Source: Gottschalkia purinilytica (GTDB lineage Bacteria; Bacillota; Clostridia; Tissierellales; Gottschalkiaceae). From it: 64,000 bases of DNA. Below are positions 1 to 6,758 of this stretch, in pieces. Position numbers and translations under genes: made by a program. The notes beneath the pieces are model-generated. The model saw nothing but the letters and a program-made list of their open reading frames with translations. It had not been told where the DNA came from and ran no database searches. The stretch is from assembly GCF_001190785.1 (NCBI RefSeq), contig NZ_LGSS01000003.1, forward strand, positions 186,001-250,000, written 5' to 3'. The stretch's first letter is position 1, and each line of letters begins with the position of its first letter.

Positions 1-1591
1 TATGAGAAACTACTATAACAGTGTATTGGTTAGAAAGATCTTCTATTATGTCACAAATTTTACTTTCACTATCTGAATCAAGAGCAGATGTAGGTTCATC
101 AAGTATTACAATTTTAGGTTTTTTAAGAATAACCCTTGCCAATGCTATTTTTTGTTTCTGTCCACCTGAAAGATTAGGCATTTCATAAATCATAGTTTCA
201 TAACCTTTAGGAAGCTTTATGATATCCTCATGTATACCGACTTTCTTACATACATCTATAACTTGTCCATCACTTATTTGTTTATTTTCCAACTTTATAT
301 TCTCGTTTATAGTTGTATTAAACATGTATATATCTTGAGAAACAAATCCTACACTTTTTCTGTAATCATATAAGTTTAAACTTTTAATATTAGTATCTCC
401 TATATATATTTCACCTTTGTCAGGCTCGTACAATCCTAATAGTAATTTAATAAGTGTACTTTTCCCAGATCCTGAAGGACCTATTAAAGCTATAAAGCTT
501 TTATTAGATATATCTAAATTTATATTCTTTAATATATAATTATCTTCTTCATATGCAAACCATAGATTTTTTATAGATATATTTCCTTTATAATCTTTAA
601 TTTGATTATATTCTTTTTTATTATCTAGATCATACTCATTATCTAGCTTAAGATATTCTTCCACTCTATCAAGAATTGGAATTATTTTTTGAATTCTAAT
701 ATTACTACTTAAAATTTCAAATAACGGTTGTATAATCATTTGAAAGTATATAGATAATGCAAATATAGTTCCTAAAGTCGATTTTCCCTTTATTACATAC
801 AATATCCCTATTCCATATATTATTGTATTAGACAATACTACTAATACTTCTACAGAGTTATTTAATAGCGTATTTAACTTATTTATTCTTACATTATCAG
901 TATAGGATTTATCCAATACTCTATTATATTTTTCAGTGAAATAATCTTCTAAAGAATAAGCTTTAGTTGTAGATATTGAATCTGTTAATTGATTTATTAT
1001 GGTACATAAATTATCATTATTTTGTTGTACTTCTAAAGACATATTTCTAAACTTTTTACTCATCTTAAAGTTTACTGATATAAATACTACTCCTATTAAT
1101 ACAACTATCATTGTTATTTCTACTGATAAATAAAGCATTCCACCTATTATCATAATGAATATAACTATATTTTTAATAAAGTCTACAAAAATATTTGTAA
1201 GAAAATTACTTACATTATGACTATCATCAATTATACGTGATATAACTGCACCTTTATTTGTTTTCGAAAAAAACTTAAGGGAAGTATGAGCTATTTTATA
1301 GAACATATTTCTTCGTAAATCTAAAGTAATTTTTTCAGAGATTTTAACAAATAATATATTTTTTAAATAAGAAAATACAGGTTGCAATATACACACAATA
1401 AAAAATATACCCAGTCCATAATATATTTTTTCACTAGAATTACTAGGTAAAACCTCGTCAACTAGATACTTTGAAGCTAAAGGAGCTGCAAAGTAAGTAA
1501 TAGAATACAGTATAGTTAAAATTAGTCCCAATGACTGTATCTTAGCGTAAGGCTTTATGATATGCTTAATTTTTTTTAATAATGTAACCAT
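1..1591 (-). CDS. ABC exporter, membrane-ATPase fusion (3' end cut by window edge)
   Basis: About 530 codons are visible and the reading frame runs off the left edge. The N-terminal ~300 residues hold several membrane helices of the ABC exporter type, and the remainder is the ATPase. Visible motifs are Walker A GPSGSGKST near residue 370, signature LSGGQKQKIALAR near 473, Walker B IVILDEPTSALD near 495, and the start of the H-loop (VVSH) at the very edge. An SD AAGGAG precedes the ATG. There is no N-terminal C39 peptidase domain, so any leader removal needs a separate protease. The gene lies downstream of the Cys-rich peptide genes, the metallopeptidase and a GNAT gene, so I infer it exports the mature peptides. 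A multidrug exporter is the alternative. Confidence 0.9.
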   Translation of the reverse strand, partial: MVTLLKKIKHIIKPYAKIQSLGLILTILYSITYFAAPLASKYLVDEVLPSNSSEKIYYGLGIFFIVCILQPVFSYLKNILFVKISEKITLDLRRNMFYKIAHTSLKFFSKTNKGAVISRIIDDSHNVSNFLTNIFVDFIKNIVIFIMIIGGMLYLSVEITMIVVLIGVVFISVNFKMSKKFRNMSLEVQQNNDNLCTIINQLTDSISTTKAYSLEDYFTEKYNRVLDKSYTDNVRINKLNTLLNNSVEVLVVLSNTIIYGIGILYVIKGKSTLGTIFALSIYFQMIIQPLFEILSSNIRIQKIIPILDRVEEYLKLDNEYDLDNKKEYNQIKDYKGNISIKNLWFAYEEDNYILKNINLDISNKSFIALIGPSGSGKSTLIKLLLGLYEPDKGEIYIGDTNIKSLNLYDYRKSVGFVSQDIYMFNTTINENIKLENKQISDGQVIDVCKKVGIHEDIIKLPKGYETMIYEMPNLSGGQKQKIALARVILKKPKIVILDEPTSALDSDSESKICDIIEDLSNQYTVIVVSH

Positions 1592-1625
1592 AAAAATCTC
1601 CTTAATAAATTAAAATATAGTTATA

Positions 1626-2102
1626 TCACTGTATAGTTTTGATAAGTCTACTTCTATACTTATCAAATCCAAAATAACCTAGAAAGTTCATTACTCTTCC
1701 ATTATGTTCAAAAACATCAGCTTGTAAATATTTAAATCCTTTATCTCTCGCCCAGTTTTCAGCCTCTCTATACATCCTTCTCGCTATTTTAAATTGTCGT
1801 CTATATTCAGGATCTACGAAAGCATGTAATATGTATACATAATCATCTATAAAAAAATAAAAGTCTTTATTCTTTATCCACAGTTCAATAAAAGCTACTA
1901 TCTTCTCACCATATTCCCCTATTATGATACAGCAGTTTTCATCTTGTAATGCTTTTTCAAACATTTCTTTAGTTTCATGAAAGTCTATCGCACCTTTATA
2001 ATAGGGGTCTTTATTAAGTTGATCTAATGATAGTCTTTTCCACAAGTCATGTATCTTATCAGTATCTTCTATAGTTGCTTTTCTTATATTAAATTCCTCC
2101 AT
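1626..2102 (-). CDS. GNAT-family N-acetyltransferase
   Basis: A 158-residue protein with a GNAT fold. The acetyl-CoA-binding region is seen as AFVDPEYRRQFKIARRMYREAENWARDKG (shown by its pieces DPEYRR and ARRMYREAE), followed by a typical C-terminal NFLGYFGFDKYR. The SD AGGACG precedes ATG. It sits between the metallopeptidase and the ABC exporter on the same strand with short gaps. It could acetylate a cluster peptide or confer self-protection, but the substrate cannot be read from the sequence. GNAT membership is clear; the link to peptide maturation is positional inference only. Confidence 0.8.
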   Translation of the reverse strand: MEEFNIRKATIEDTDKIHDLWKRLSLDQLNKDPYYKGAIDFHETKEMFEKALQDENCCIIIGEYGEKIVAFIELWIKNKDFYFFIDDYVYILHAFVDPEYRRQFKIARRMYREAENWARDKGFKYLQADVFEHNGRVMNFLGYFGFDKYRSRLIKTIQ

Positions 2103-2147
2103 ATTTTCACGTCCTAATCAATATTTAAATTAAATAGTCTACAACTA

Positions 2148-2732
2148 TTATTTTTCAAATATTATTCTAAGATTTTCTATACCAAGTATTTCATCATATT
2201 TAAAGTTCCTATTAAGACTTATTTTGTCCACTATAGTATTAATACTATATATATGTACTAGCTTTTTTATTATATATAAGCACATATCATAAAAGTTTTC
2301 ACTTTCATACCCTAACTCAAAAGGATTACAATCTATACTAACTTCTTTAAAATTCTCTTGATTTGCAAAATATAACGCTAATCCTTCATTTAGCCATAAA
2401 GGACATGTATAATTTGTTTTATAATTAATTATTATGTGAATCATTTCATGCATTATAATTTGTCCAAAACTCTCATTATGTCTACTTTTCCAAATGTTGT
2501 AGTCAAGAATTAAGATTTCATTTTCATAAGTTGTTGCAATTACCCAATAAGGTATATTACTTATATTCAAATACTTCTTCATATCATCTAACGAATAAAA
2601 TAACTTTATATGTACTTTTTTATAGTACTTAAATGTATTTCTTATCTTTGCCAAATTATTAATAAAATCAGTATCTTTTAAAATTATTTCTAAAAGTCTA
2701 ACATCATCTATAACTAAATTTGAAAAAATCAT
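2148..2732 (-). CDS. Gluzincin-like zinc metallopeptidase (HExxH...NEG)
   Basis: A 194-residue protein without a clear signal peptide. HEMIH at residues 95-99 is a zinc-binding HExxH site, and WLNEGLALYFA at 113-123 supplies the third ligand Glu116, the arrangement of gluzincin/peptidase-MA families. Nothing suggests a membrane anchor, so it probably acts in the cytoplasm. It is the first gene after the six Cys-rich peptide genes, separated by a large hairpin. I infer it may cleave leaders from those peptides, because the adjacent exporter lacks a C39 peptidase domain. Its exact family is not recognised. Confidence 0.7.
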   Translation of the reverse strand: MIFSNLVIDDVRLLEIILKDTDFINNLAKIRNTFKYYKKVHIKLFYSLDDMKKYLNISNIPYWVIATTYENEILILDYNIWKSRHNESFGQIIMHEMIHIIINYKTNYTCPLWLNEGLALYFANQENFKEVSIDCNPFELGYESENFYDMCLYIIKKLVHIYSINTIVDKISLNRNFKYDEILGIENLRIIFEK

Positions 2733-2770
2733 TTTTTATCTTTCCTTAAAAACTAGTTCTATAATATTTA

Positions 2771-2848
2771 GGCATAGTAGTATCTAATCCATTTATTACA
2801 ATAAAATCTATACATCCAAATCTAATAAAGGTTAAGATACTCTATGCC
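2771..2848 (-). other. Long imperfect hairpin between peptide genes and peptidase gene
   Basis: Arms at 2771-2790 and 2829-2848 (GGCATAG... and ...CTATGCC) pair over about 19 positions with few mismatches around a ~38-base loop. It lies directly after the stop of peptide A. On the minus strand no U-run follows it, so it looks more like an mRNA-processing or stabilising structure than a terminator. On the plus strand it is followed by a T-rich run. Partial termination separating abundant precursor mRNA from the enzyme and transporter genes is a reasonable guess. Confidence 0.5.
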
Positions 2849-2862
2849 TTTTATTTTTTTAT

Positions 2863-2985
2863 CTATTTAATTTGATTAGTGTTCTGAGCTCCACACTGTG
2901 TTCCACAAAGATTTTGACATTGTTCACGACACATATAACAGTATCCTTCTACAAATGCTTTTAATGGCTTTATTACATATTTCAT
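2863..2985 (-). CDS. Cys-rich RiPP precursor peptide A
   Basis: A 40-codon gene. The peptide starts MKYVIKPLKAFVEGYC, has five Cys at 16, 19, 23, 27 and 31 (C-x2-C-x3-C-x3-C-x3-C), and ends in a polar tail. The SD GGGGAT stands before ATG. It is the last of six tandem paralogues sharing the first ~15 residues and the GYC start of the core. The pattern resembles clostridial Clo7bot-type Cys-rich peptides modified by a radical SAM enzyme. That family name is from memory, not from a search. Confidence 0.8.
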   Translation of the reverse strand: MKYVIKPLKAFVEGYCYMCREQCQNLCGTQCGAQNTNQIK

Positions 2986-3050
2986 ATATTATCCCCTTTC
3001 ATCTTTTATTTCCGTTATTATGAATATTTAAATTTATATAACTAAATATA

Positions 3051-3161
3051 CTACTGTCCTTGAGTAGCACATTGTGTTCCACAATTATTTTGACATTGAC
3101 TACTACACATATAGCAATATCCTTCTACAAATGTTTTTGATGGTTTTATTATATATTTCAT
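3051..3161 (-). CDS. Cys-rich RiPP precursor peptide B
   Basis: A 36-codon gene with SD AAAGGAG before ATG. The N-terminus MKYIIKPSKTFVEGYC is nearly identical to peptides A and C. Cys are at 16, 19, 23, 27 and 31, with core NNCGTQCATQ. The spacing to peptide A is 65 bases. High identity with A and C suggests recent duplication. Function is inferred as a post-translationally modified peptide. It was found by reading, being too short for ordinary ORF cut-offs. Confidence 0.8.
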   Translation of the reverse strand: MKYIIKPSKTFVEGYCYMCSSQCQNNCGTQCATQGQ

Positions 3162-3271
3162 TATTCATTCTCCTTTCTTTTTAATTTTTATCAAATTGTT
3201 TTAGGAAAAGTATAAAGCTACTTTTTGATACTAATACCTAGGAATCTATTTATGTATAGAATTAGGGCTTA

Positions 3272-3382
3272 TTATTTACCTTGAGTAGCACATTGTCCTC
3301 CACAGTTGTTCTGACACTGACTAGTACATGAAAAACAATATCCTTCAGTAAATGATTTAGATGGCTTCACTACATATTTCAT
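3272..3382 (-). CDS. Cys-rich RiPP precursor peptide C
   Basis: A 36-codon gene with a strong SD AAAGGAGG. The N-terminus is MKYVVKPSKSFTEGYC, and Cys at 16, 19, 23, 27 and 31 match A and B exactly. Compared with B the core changes YMCSS to FSCTS and GTQ to GGQ, so the Cys frame is fixed while the residues between vary. That is the usual sign of a precursor family under conserved processing. The upstream gap of 207 bases to D holds an orphan SD and a possible decayed copy. Confidence 0.8.
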   Translation of the reverse strand: MKYVVKPSKSFTEGYCFSCTSQCQNNCGGQCATQGK

Positions 3383-3502
3383 TTAGTTTTCCTCCTTTAC
3401 TATCATGCTCTTTATACCATGTTCCACAAAACCTTTTAGCATTTTACTATCAAAATATGATAGTATATCATGTAAATAGTTTTAATAGAATTTTAACTTG
3501 AT

Positions 3503-3520
3503 TTACATCATCACCTCCTT
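3503..3520 (-). pseudogene. Orphan SD with ATG-ATG-TAA: possible decayed precursor start
   Basis: A full-length SD (AAGGAGGTGAT) at 3511-3520 is followed at once by ATG ATG TAA, leaving a two-codon frame. Downstream bases loosely match the leader of the intact peptide genes, and TTTTGTGGAACA near 3420-3431 matches the TTTGTGGAACA of peptide A's core. I read this as the ruin of a seventh precursor between D and C. A start-stop regulatory element is the alternative. Confidence 0.35.
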
Positions 3521-3589
3521 CACTTCAGATAAAATATTGTTTTAAAAATATGTATATTGTAATCTACTATTTTTCTAAATAGGCTTGTA

Positions 3590-3694
3590 CTAATTATTAA
3601 AAACACCACATTGTTGACTACACTTCAATCCACAATCTTGACAATAGCAATATGATTGTTGAGTAACATTAGTCGGCTTTACAATAAATCTCAT
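3590..3694 (-). CDS. Cys-rich RiPP precursor peptide D (divergent)
   Basis: A 34-codon gene with SD AAGGAG. The N-terminus MRFIVKPTNVTQQSYC keeps the shared IVKP but has SYC instead of GYC. Cys at 16, 18, 21, 25 and 29 give tighter spacing (C-x-C-x2-C-x3-C-x3-C) than A-C. It lies only 30 bases after peptide E, so the two are cotranscribed. The altered Cys frame suggests a different crosslink register. Confidence 0.75.
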   Translation of the reverse strand: MRFIVKPTNVTQQSYCYCQDCGLKCSQQCGVFNN

Positions 3695-3724
3695 ATTTCT
3701 TTTCTCCTTATAATTGTTCTTCTT

Positions 3725-3862
3725 TTAATTGTCTTCAGGGTTTGTTCCTTGCTGAAAACATTGAGTAGAACATACTTTTCCACAATTCATCTGACAAACA
3801 ATACTACAAGTAAAACAATACCCCAAAACTTTTTCAAACACTGGATTCACTATATACTTCAT
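3725..3862 (-). CDS. Cys-rich RiPP precursor peptide E (six Cys)
   Basis: A 45-codon gene with SD GGAGGG. The N-terminus is MKYIVNPVFEKVLGYC. Six Cys at 16, 19, 23, 27, 31 and 35 extend the A-C spacing by one more C-x3-C step, and the C-terminal tail is longer and acidic (PEDN). It is the longest of the set. The conserved leader start and GYC make a shared maturation route likely. Confidence 0.75.
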   Translation of the reverse strand: MKYIVNPVFEKVLGYCFTCSIVCQMNCGKVCSTQCFQQGTNPEDN

Positions 3863-4240
3863 TTTTCTAACCCTCCAAAATATTTAATAAATACATTTAA
3901 GAACATAGCTGTTATTAGTTTTCTTTTTTACTAATTACTTGGATAATTTATTGTTTAATGTATTATCGACTCTGTATTTCAAAAAATTCAACAAAACTAA
4001 AATCCTTACTGTTAATATAGTTCAATATACCTATGTCTTATCAATTATATTTAATTTTTTATTCAGATAATCTATTTAAAATATTAATGAGAAAAGAAAA
4101 ACTGTTTGTCGAATATATAAGTAGCTGTATTGATTTTAAATGTTATTTAATATTATTTTTCTTACTTTATATACTCGACGCTAATAAGGTAGGATTTTTT
4201 TGATATTTAGGCATTTAAACATTATCAATAAAATTTATAC
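3863..4240. other. Non-coding gap between peptides E and F
   Basis: About 380 bases of very AT-rich sequence with no frame carrying an SD on either strand. Apart from the hairpin that overlaps the end of peptide F, I see no convincing promoter, repeat or RNA fold. It may hold a second promoter for peptides E-A, but none could be picked out with confidence. Confidence 0.4.
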
Positions 4241-4250
4241 TTATTGATAA
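4222..4250 (-). other. 10-bp perfect hairpin overlapping the stop of peptide F
   Basis: Arms TTATCAATAA at 4222-4231 and TTATTGATAA at 4241-4250 pair perfectly around a 9-base loop. The upstream arm (minus-strand sense) contains the last codon and stop of peptide F. No long U-run follows, so it is a weak terminator or an end-protecting hairpin that could set the ratio of F to the peptides behind it. Confidence 0.5.
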
Positions 4251-4357
4251 CTGACACAGTTAAAGGAACAATATGCCCCATTACATCTATCACACTCACT
4301 ACAAATAATACAATATCCCTTAGTTATATTAAGTTTAGGATATACTATATATCTCAT
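4241..4357 (-). CDS. Cys-rich RiPP precursor peptide F (divergent, promoter-proximal)
   Basis: A 38-codon gene with SD AAGGGGTGAT. It begins MRYIVYPKLNITKGYC and has six Cys at 16, 19, 22, 25, 30 and 34, a different frame from A-C. It is the first gene behind the consensus promoter at 4399-4427. The shared M[KR]Y[IV]V.P start and GYC tie it to the family; divergence of the core suggests an old duplication. Confidence 0.75.
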   Translation of the reverse strand: MRYIVYPKLNITKGYCIICSECDRCNGAYCSFNCVSYQ

Positions 4358-4398
4358 TAGATCACCCCTTAGTAAGTATTTATTTGCATTTGCAGTTA

Positions 4399-4427
4399 AT
4401 TATATATTTCATTTAATTGTTTGTCAA
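4399..4427 (-). promoter_or_regulatory. Consensus sigma-A promoter for the Cys-rich peptide operon
   Basis: TTGACA (4427-4422), a 17-base spacer and TATAAT (4404-4399) form a perfect vegetative promoter. The predicted start lies about 35 bases before the ATG of peptide F. A match this exact predicts strong expression of the precursor genes. Confidence 0.85.
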
Positions 4428-4672
4428 TATTTGTTATATATGGTCTAATTTTTCTTTAATTCATATTTAAAATTAGTAATTAGGTTCATATTTTGGATGG
4501 CTACGTTCATTGGCAGTTTTCTAAATATTTAGTTTTATAAATATATAATAATATTTATAATAAATGGATTTTCATTTTAAATATATATCTAAAAATGCTA
4601 CTTTTTCAACAAAATAGTTTTTTAAACTTTAATCCTTAAATAGGTAATTAAAAATATATTATAAATATTGAA
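4428..4672. other. Divergent intergenic region
   Basis: Sequence between two outward-facing consensus promoters (4399-4427 minus, 4673-4701 plus). It is AT-rich, with no frame carrying an SD and no clear operator-like repeat. Confidence 0.4.
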
Positions 4673-4701
4673 TTGACATCAATAAACTTTATATGTATAA
4701 T
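4673..4701 (+). promoter_or_regulatory. Consensus promoter for the peptidoglycan-binding protein gene
   Basis: TTGACA at 4673-4678, a 17-base spacer and TATAAT at 4696-4701. The leader that follows contains two AAGCTT palindromes close together (around 4716-4731), which could be an operator but may be chance. Confidence 0.8.
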
Positions 4702-4782
4702 ATGGGTAATAATGGAAGCTTGTATAAGCTTATATGATATGTAATCTGTGTATTATATAAACTATGTTAGGAGGAATGTGTA

Positions 4783-5259
4783 GTGAAAAAAACACTAGGT
4801 ATTTTAGCATTATCAGTTATAATTTCATCTACTAGTCCAGTCTATGCTCAGGATACTATTAAGGAGTCAGATGATAATGCAACAACTAACATTATAGAAT
4901 CAGTCGATGGATCTAAACTTAGAGCTGCACCATTAAGTGATGGAAATATATCGGCTTATTCTTATGGACCTTTAAGTTCTATAGTACAAAAGTATTACAG
5001 AGGTGAACCTTTATTGGTTCGTGGTTCTCAGGGATATTATGTTCAAAGATTACAACATGCAATAAATAACAGAGGATATAGAAACTATGGAAAATGGGTT
5101 GAGGTTCATATTGCAGAAGATGGTATATATGGACCAGCAACAGAAAATGGTGTAAGAGTTTTTCAGCAACATTTTAAAGAACAATTCTGGGCAGATCTTA
5201 AAGTAGATGGAAAAGCAGGAGAGCAAGTATGGTCAATAATAAACTTTTTTGATTGGTAG
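4783..5259 (+). CDS. Secreted peptidoglycan-binding (PG_binding_1-like) protein
   Basis: A 158-residue protein with a GTG start eight bases after AGGAGG. Residues 1-22 form a signal peptide ending VYA-QD. The C-terminal half (about 78-155) carries the PG_binding_1 signature: a repeat with VQRLQHAINNRGY, then DGIYGPATENGVRVFQQHF and VDGKAGEQVWSIINF. The middle (~25-75) is low-complexity linker. No catalytic domain is present, so it probably binds wall peptidoglycan as an accessory factor. It is monocistronic, with its own promoter and terminator, and divergent from the peptide locus. Confidence 0.8.
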   Translation: MKKTLGILALSVIISSTSPVYAQDTIKESDDNATTNIIESVDGSKLRAAPLSDGNISAYSYGPLSSIVQKYYRGEPLLVRGSQGYYVQRLQHAINNRGYRNYGKWVEVHIAEDGIYGPATENGVRVFQQHFKEQFWADLKVDGKAGEQVWSIINFFDW

Positions 5260-5345
5260 TTTAAAATCTAATCCATAACGTTATTTCTGAGCTTTTTTAA
5301 ATCATCAACTTAAGCTTTATAAGTAATTAATTAAATATTATATAT

Positions 5346-5382
5346 AAAAATAACTCTATGATTAAACCATAGAGTTATTTTT
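5346..5382 (+). terminator. Bidirectional intrinsic terminator
   Basis: A perfect stem (5346-5360 with 5368-5382, AAAAATAACTCTATG arm) around a 7-base loop, flanked by A and T runs on the two sides. It serves the plus-strand gene ending at 5259 and can stop minus-strand transcripts from the DsrE-like gene. Confidence 0.85.
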
Positions 5383-5530
5383 AGTTTTTCTCTAATATAG
5401 AATTAAATAATCATATGCTTTTATTATGGATAGCATAGTATTGTAATTAACGTAGAATCTCATAAAAATAGTATCAATAACTCTTCTTATCATATTCATT
5501 GCTTCGTTTATCTAAAATAAGTATAAATTT

Positions 5531-6013
5531 CTATATAAACAGCTGAATCTCTGATTCCATAGCGTCTTTTAGATACTCATAAACTTCTATTATCTCTAAT
5601 TCTGGTATAAGCTCCTCTTTATCAAATCCCATAACCTCTTGTGATAATTTACAACCATAAAATTTTATATCTTTTTTTCTAGCGCCTTGTAAAAAATGAA
5701 TAAGTAGGGGTTTGTCTTTATCTTTCATCATTTTTCTAAGCATTTTTTGTCCCATTCCCCCCATGTTCATCTTAGATAAAGATAAGCTTTCAACTCCTTT
5801 TGGTGTACAAAATCCAAACATCTTTTCAAATATATTTTTCTTTCTCTTTGAAACTTTATCAGGATCTCTTGCTATTAAAAGTCCCCAAAATGCGAAAAAA
5901 ATAGTTACATCCATTCCAATCTCTTTTGCTCCATTAGCTAAAATAAGTGCAGCTAGCGCTTTATCATAGTCTCCACTAAAAACTAATAAGTTTAATTTTT
6001 TATTTTCAGACAT
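5531..6013 (-). CDS. DsrE/DsrF/DrsH-like family protein
   Basis: A 160-residue protein of the DsrE-like (DrsE_2) group. It has NLLVFSGDYDKALAALILANGAKEIGMDVTIFFAFWGL at the N-terminus (Rossmann-like opening), a Cys in FGFCTPKG near 79 and another in FYGCKLSQEVMG near 140, the position of the usual family Cys. Such proteins act in sulfur or persulfide handling; the substrate is unknown here. It follows the UspA-like gene, and its SD is locked in an 18-bp hairpin. Expression is therefore probably controlled at translation. Confidence 0.8.
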   Translation of the reverse strand: MSENKKLNLLVFSGDYDKALAALILANGAKEIGMDVTIFFAFWGLLIARDPDKVSKRKKNIFEKMFGFCTPKGVESLSLSKMNMGGMGQKMLRKMMKDKDKPLLIHFLQGARKKDIKFYGCKLSQEVMGFDKEELIPELEIIEVYEYLKDAMESEIQLFI

Positions 6014-6015
6014 AA

Positions 6016-6068
6016 AAATACACTCCTTTATGAATATGTCTTTATTTTTTTCATAAAGGAGTGTATTT
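6016..6068 (-). promoter_or_regulatory. 18-bp perfect hairpin sequestering the SD of the DsrE-like gene
   Basis: Arms at 6016-6033 and 6051-6068 pair without mismatch around a 17-base loop. The downstream arm (minus sense) contains AAAGGAG, the SD of the DsrE-like gene, nine bases before its ATG. The structure lies wholly in the gap after the UspA-like stop. Folding would block ribosome loading; loop melting, ribosome passage or a factor could release it. It lacks the U-run of a terminator. Confidence 0.7.
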
Positions 6069-6078
6069 ATTCAAATTA

Positions 6079-6459
6079 TTAAACTATAATATATTCGGTT
6101 TTTGGTAAGTACTTTTTAAGTTTCATAACTATGTTATGACTTTCTATGTCAGCAGACTGTGGCGAAACTCCAAGAACAATATGTGTAATATCATTTTTCT
6201 TAGCAAAGTCAGCTATAGCCTTTATAACGTCTTTGGACCTTATAACTGTTAAGTCAGCTCCTACTTTTTTTGAAACACTAAAGAGATATTCTAATGCTTC
6301 ACCTTCACTTGAATTATATAAAAAATTGTCTTTTTCATTTACAACATTTATAACAAACAAATTATCGTCTTCTTCCATTTTTTCATATCCACTCATAATA
6401 AGTCTTTCGCAAGTTTTTTGTTGAGTAACACAAACCATAATATTTTTTGAGTCTTTCAT
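6079..6459 (-). CDS. UspA-like (KdpD-type) universal stress domain protein
   Basis: A 126-residue protein made of a single Usp/HUP-like domain: N-terminal NIMVCVTQQKTCERLIMSGYE, central VGADLTVIRSKDVIKAIADFAKKNDITHIVLGVSPQS with the usual ITHIVLG strand. It resembles the Usp module found in KdpD sensors. An SD AAAGGAGC precedes ATG. It is cotranscribed with the DsrE-like gene, separated by the SD-sequestering hairpin. The pairing suggests a stress or sulfur-redox role, which is inference. Confidence 0.75.
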   Translation of the reverse strand: MKDSKNIMVCVTQQKTCERLIMSGYEKMEEDDNLFVINVVNEKDNFLYNSSEGEALEYLFSVSKKVGADLTVIRSKDVIKAIADFAKKNDITHIVLGVSPQSADIESHNIVMKLKKYLPKTEYIIV

Positions 6460-6542
6460 ATAAAACTAGCTCCTTTCAAAGCAAAGTAATATACTTTACT
6501 TTTAAATATATCTGTCTATATATCAAATCACTTATCATTACT

Positions 6543-6551
6543 ATTATATCA
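6543..6551 (-). promoter_or_regulatory. Extended -10 promoter candidate for the Usp/DsrE pair
   Basis: TGATATAAT on the minus strand at 6551-6543 is an extended -10 (TG-n-TATAAT) about 85 bases upstream of the UspA-like ATG. No good -35 box sits 17 bases further upstream, as is common for extended -10 promoters. Confidence 0.4.
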
Positions 6552-6726
6552 TGTATTTTTTAAAAGTTTATAACTTAAATATCTGTTTTAACAATAAAAA
6601 AAAGACATATCTACACCTAGATACATCTCTTTTAATATTTGAGAGAAATAAACAGAAATACAACCTATCAATTATATTCTCAAAGTTTATCTATAAATAG
6701 CTTATATGTTAAATACATATCAAAAA

Positions 6727-6749
6727 ATAAAAAACGGCATAAGCCGTTG
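6727..6749 (-). terminator. Terminator of the tRNA-Sec gene
   Basis: Stem AACGGC / GCCGTT (6733-6738 with 6743-6748) with an ATAA loop, followed on the minus strand by a run of six T. It lies 10 bases after the CCA end of tRNA-Sec. Confidence 0.8.
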
Positions 6750-6758
6750 AATTCTCTA

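Noticed and set aside
3383-3442. 19-codon frame just upstream of peptide C
   Set aside because: No SD, follows a small hairpin and contains the SD of peptide C; kept only as part of the decayed-copy finding.
3656-3934. 92-codon plus-strand frame over peptides D and E
   Set aside because: No SD, and it lies antisense to two precursor genes with clear SD sites and conserved Cys patterns; a shadow.
2863-4357. Regularly spaced similar units that might be a CRISPR or tandem DNA repeat
   Set aside because: The units are coding, each with SD, start and stop; similarity is at protein level and spacing varies from 30 to 380 bases.
6590-6640. Imperfect inverted repeat near 6595-6635
   Set aside because: Too many mismatches and no clear gene end on either strand; the tRNA-Sec terminator at 6727-6749 already explains the transcript end.
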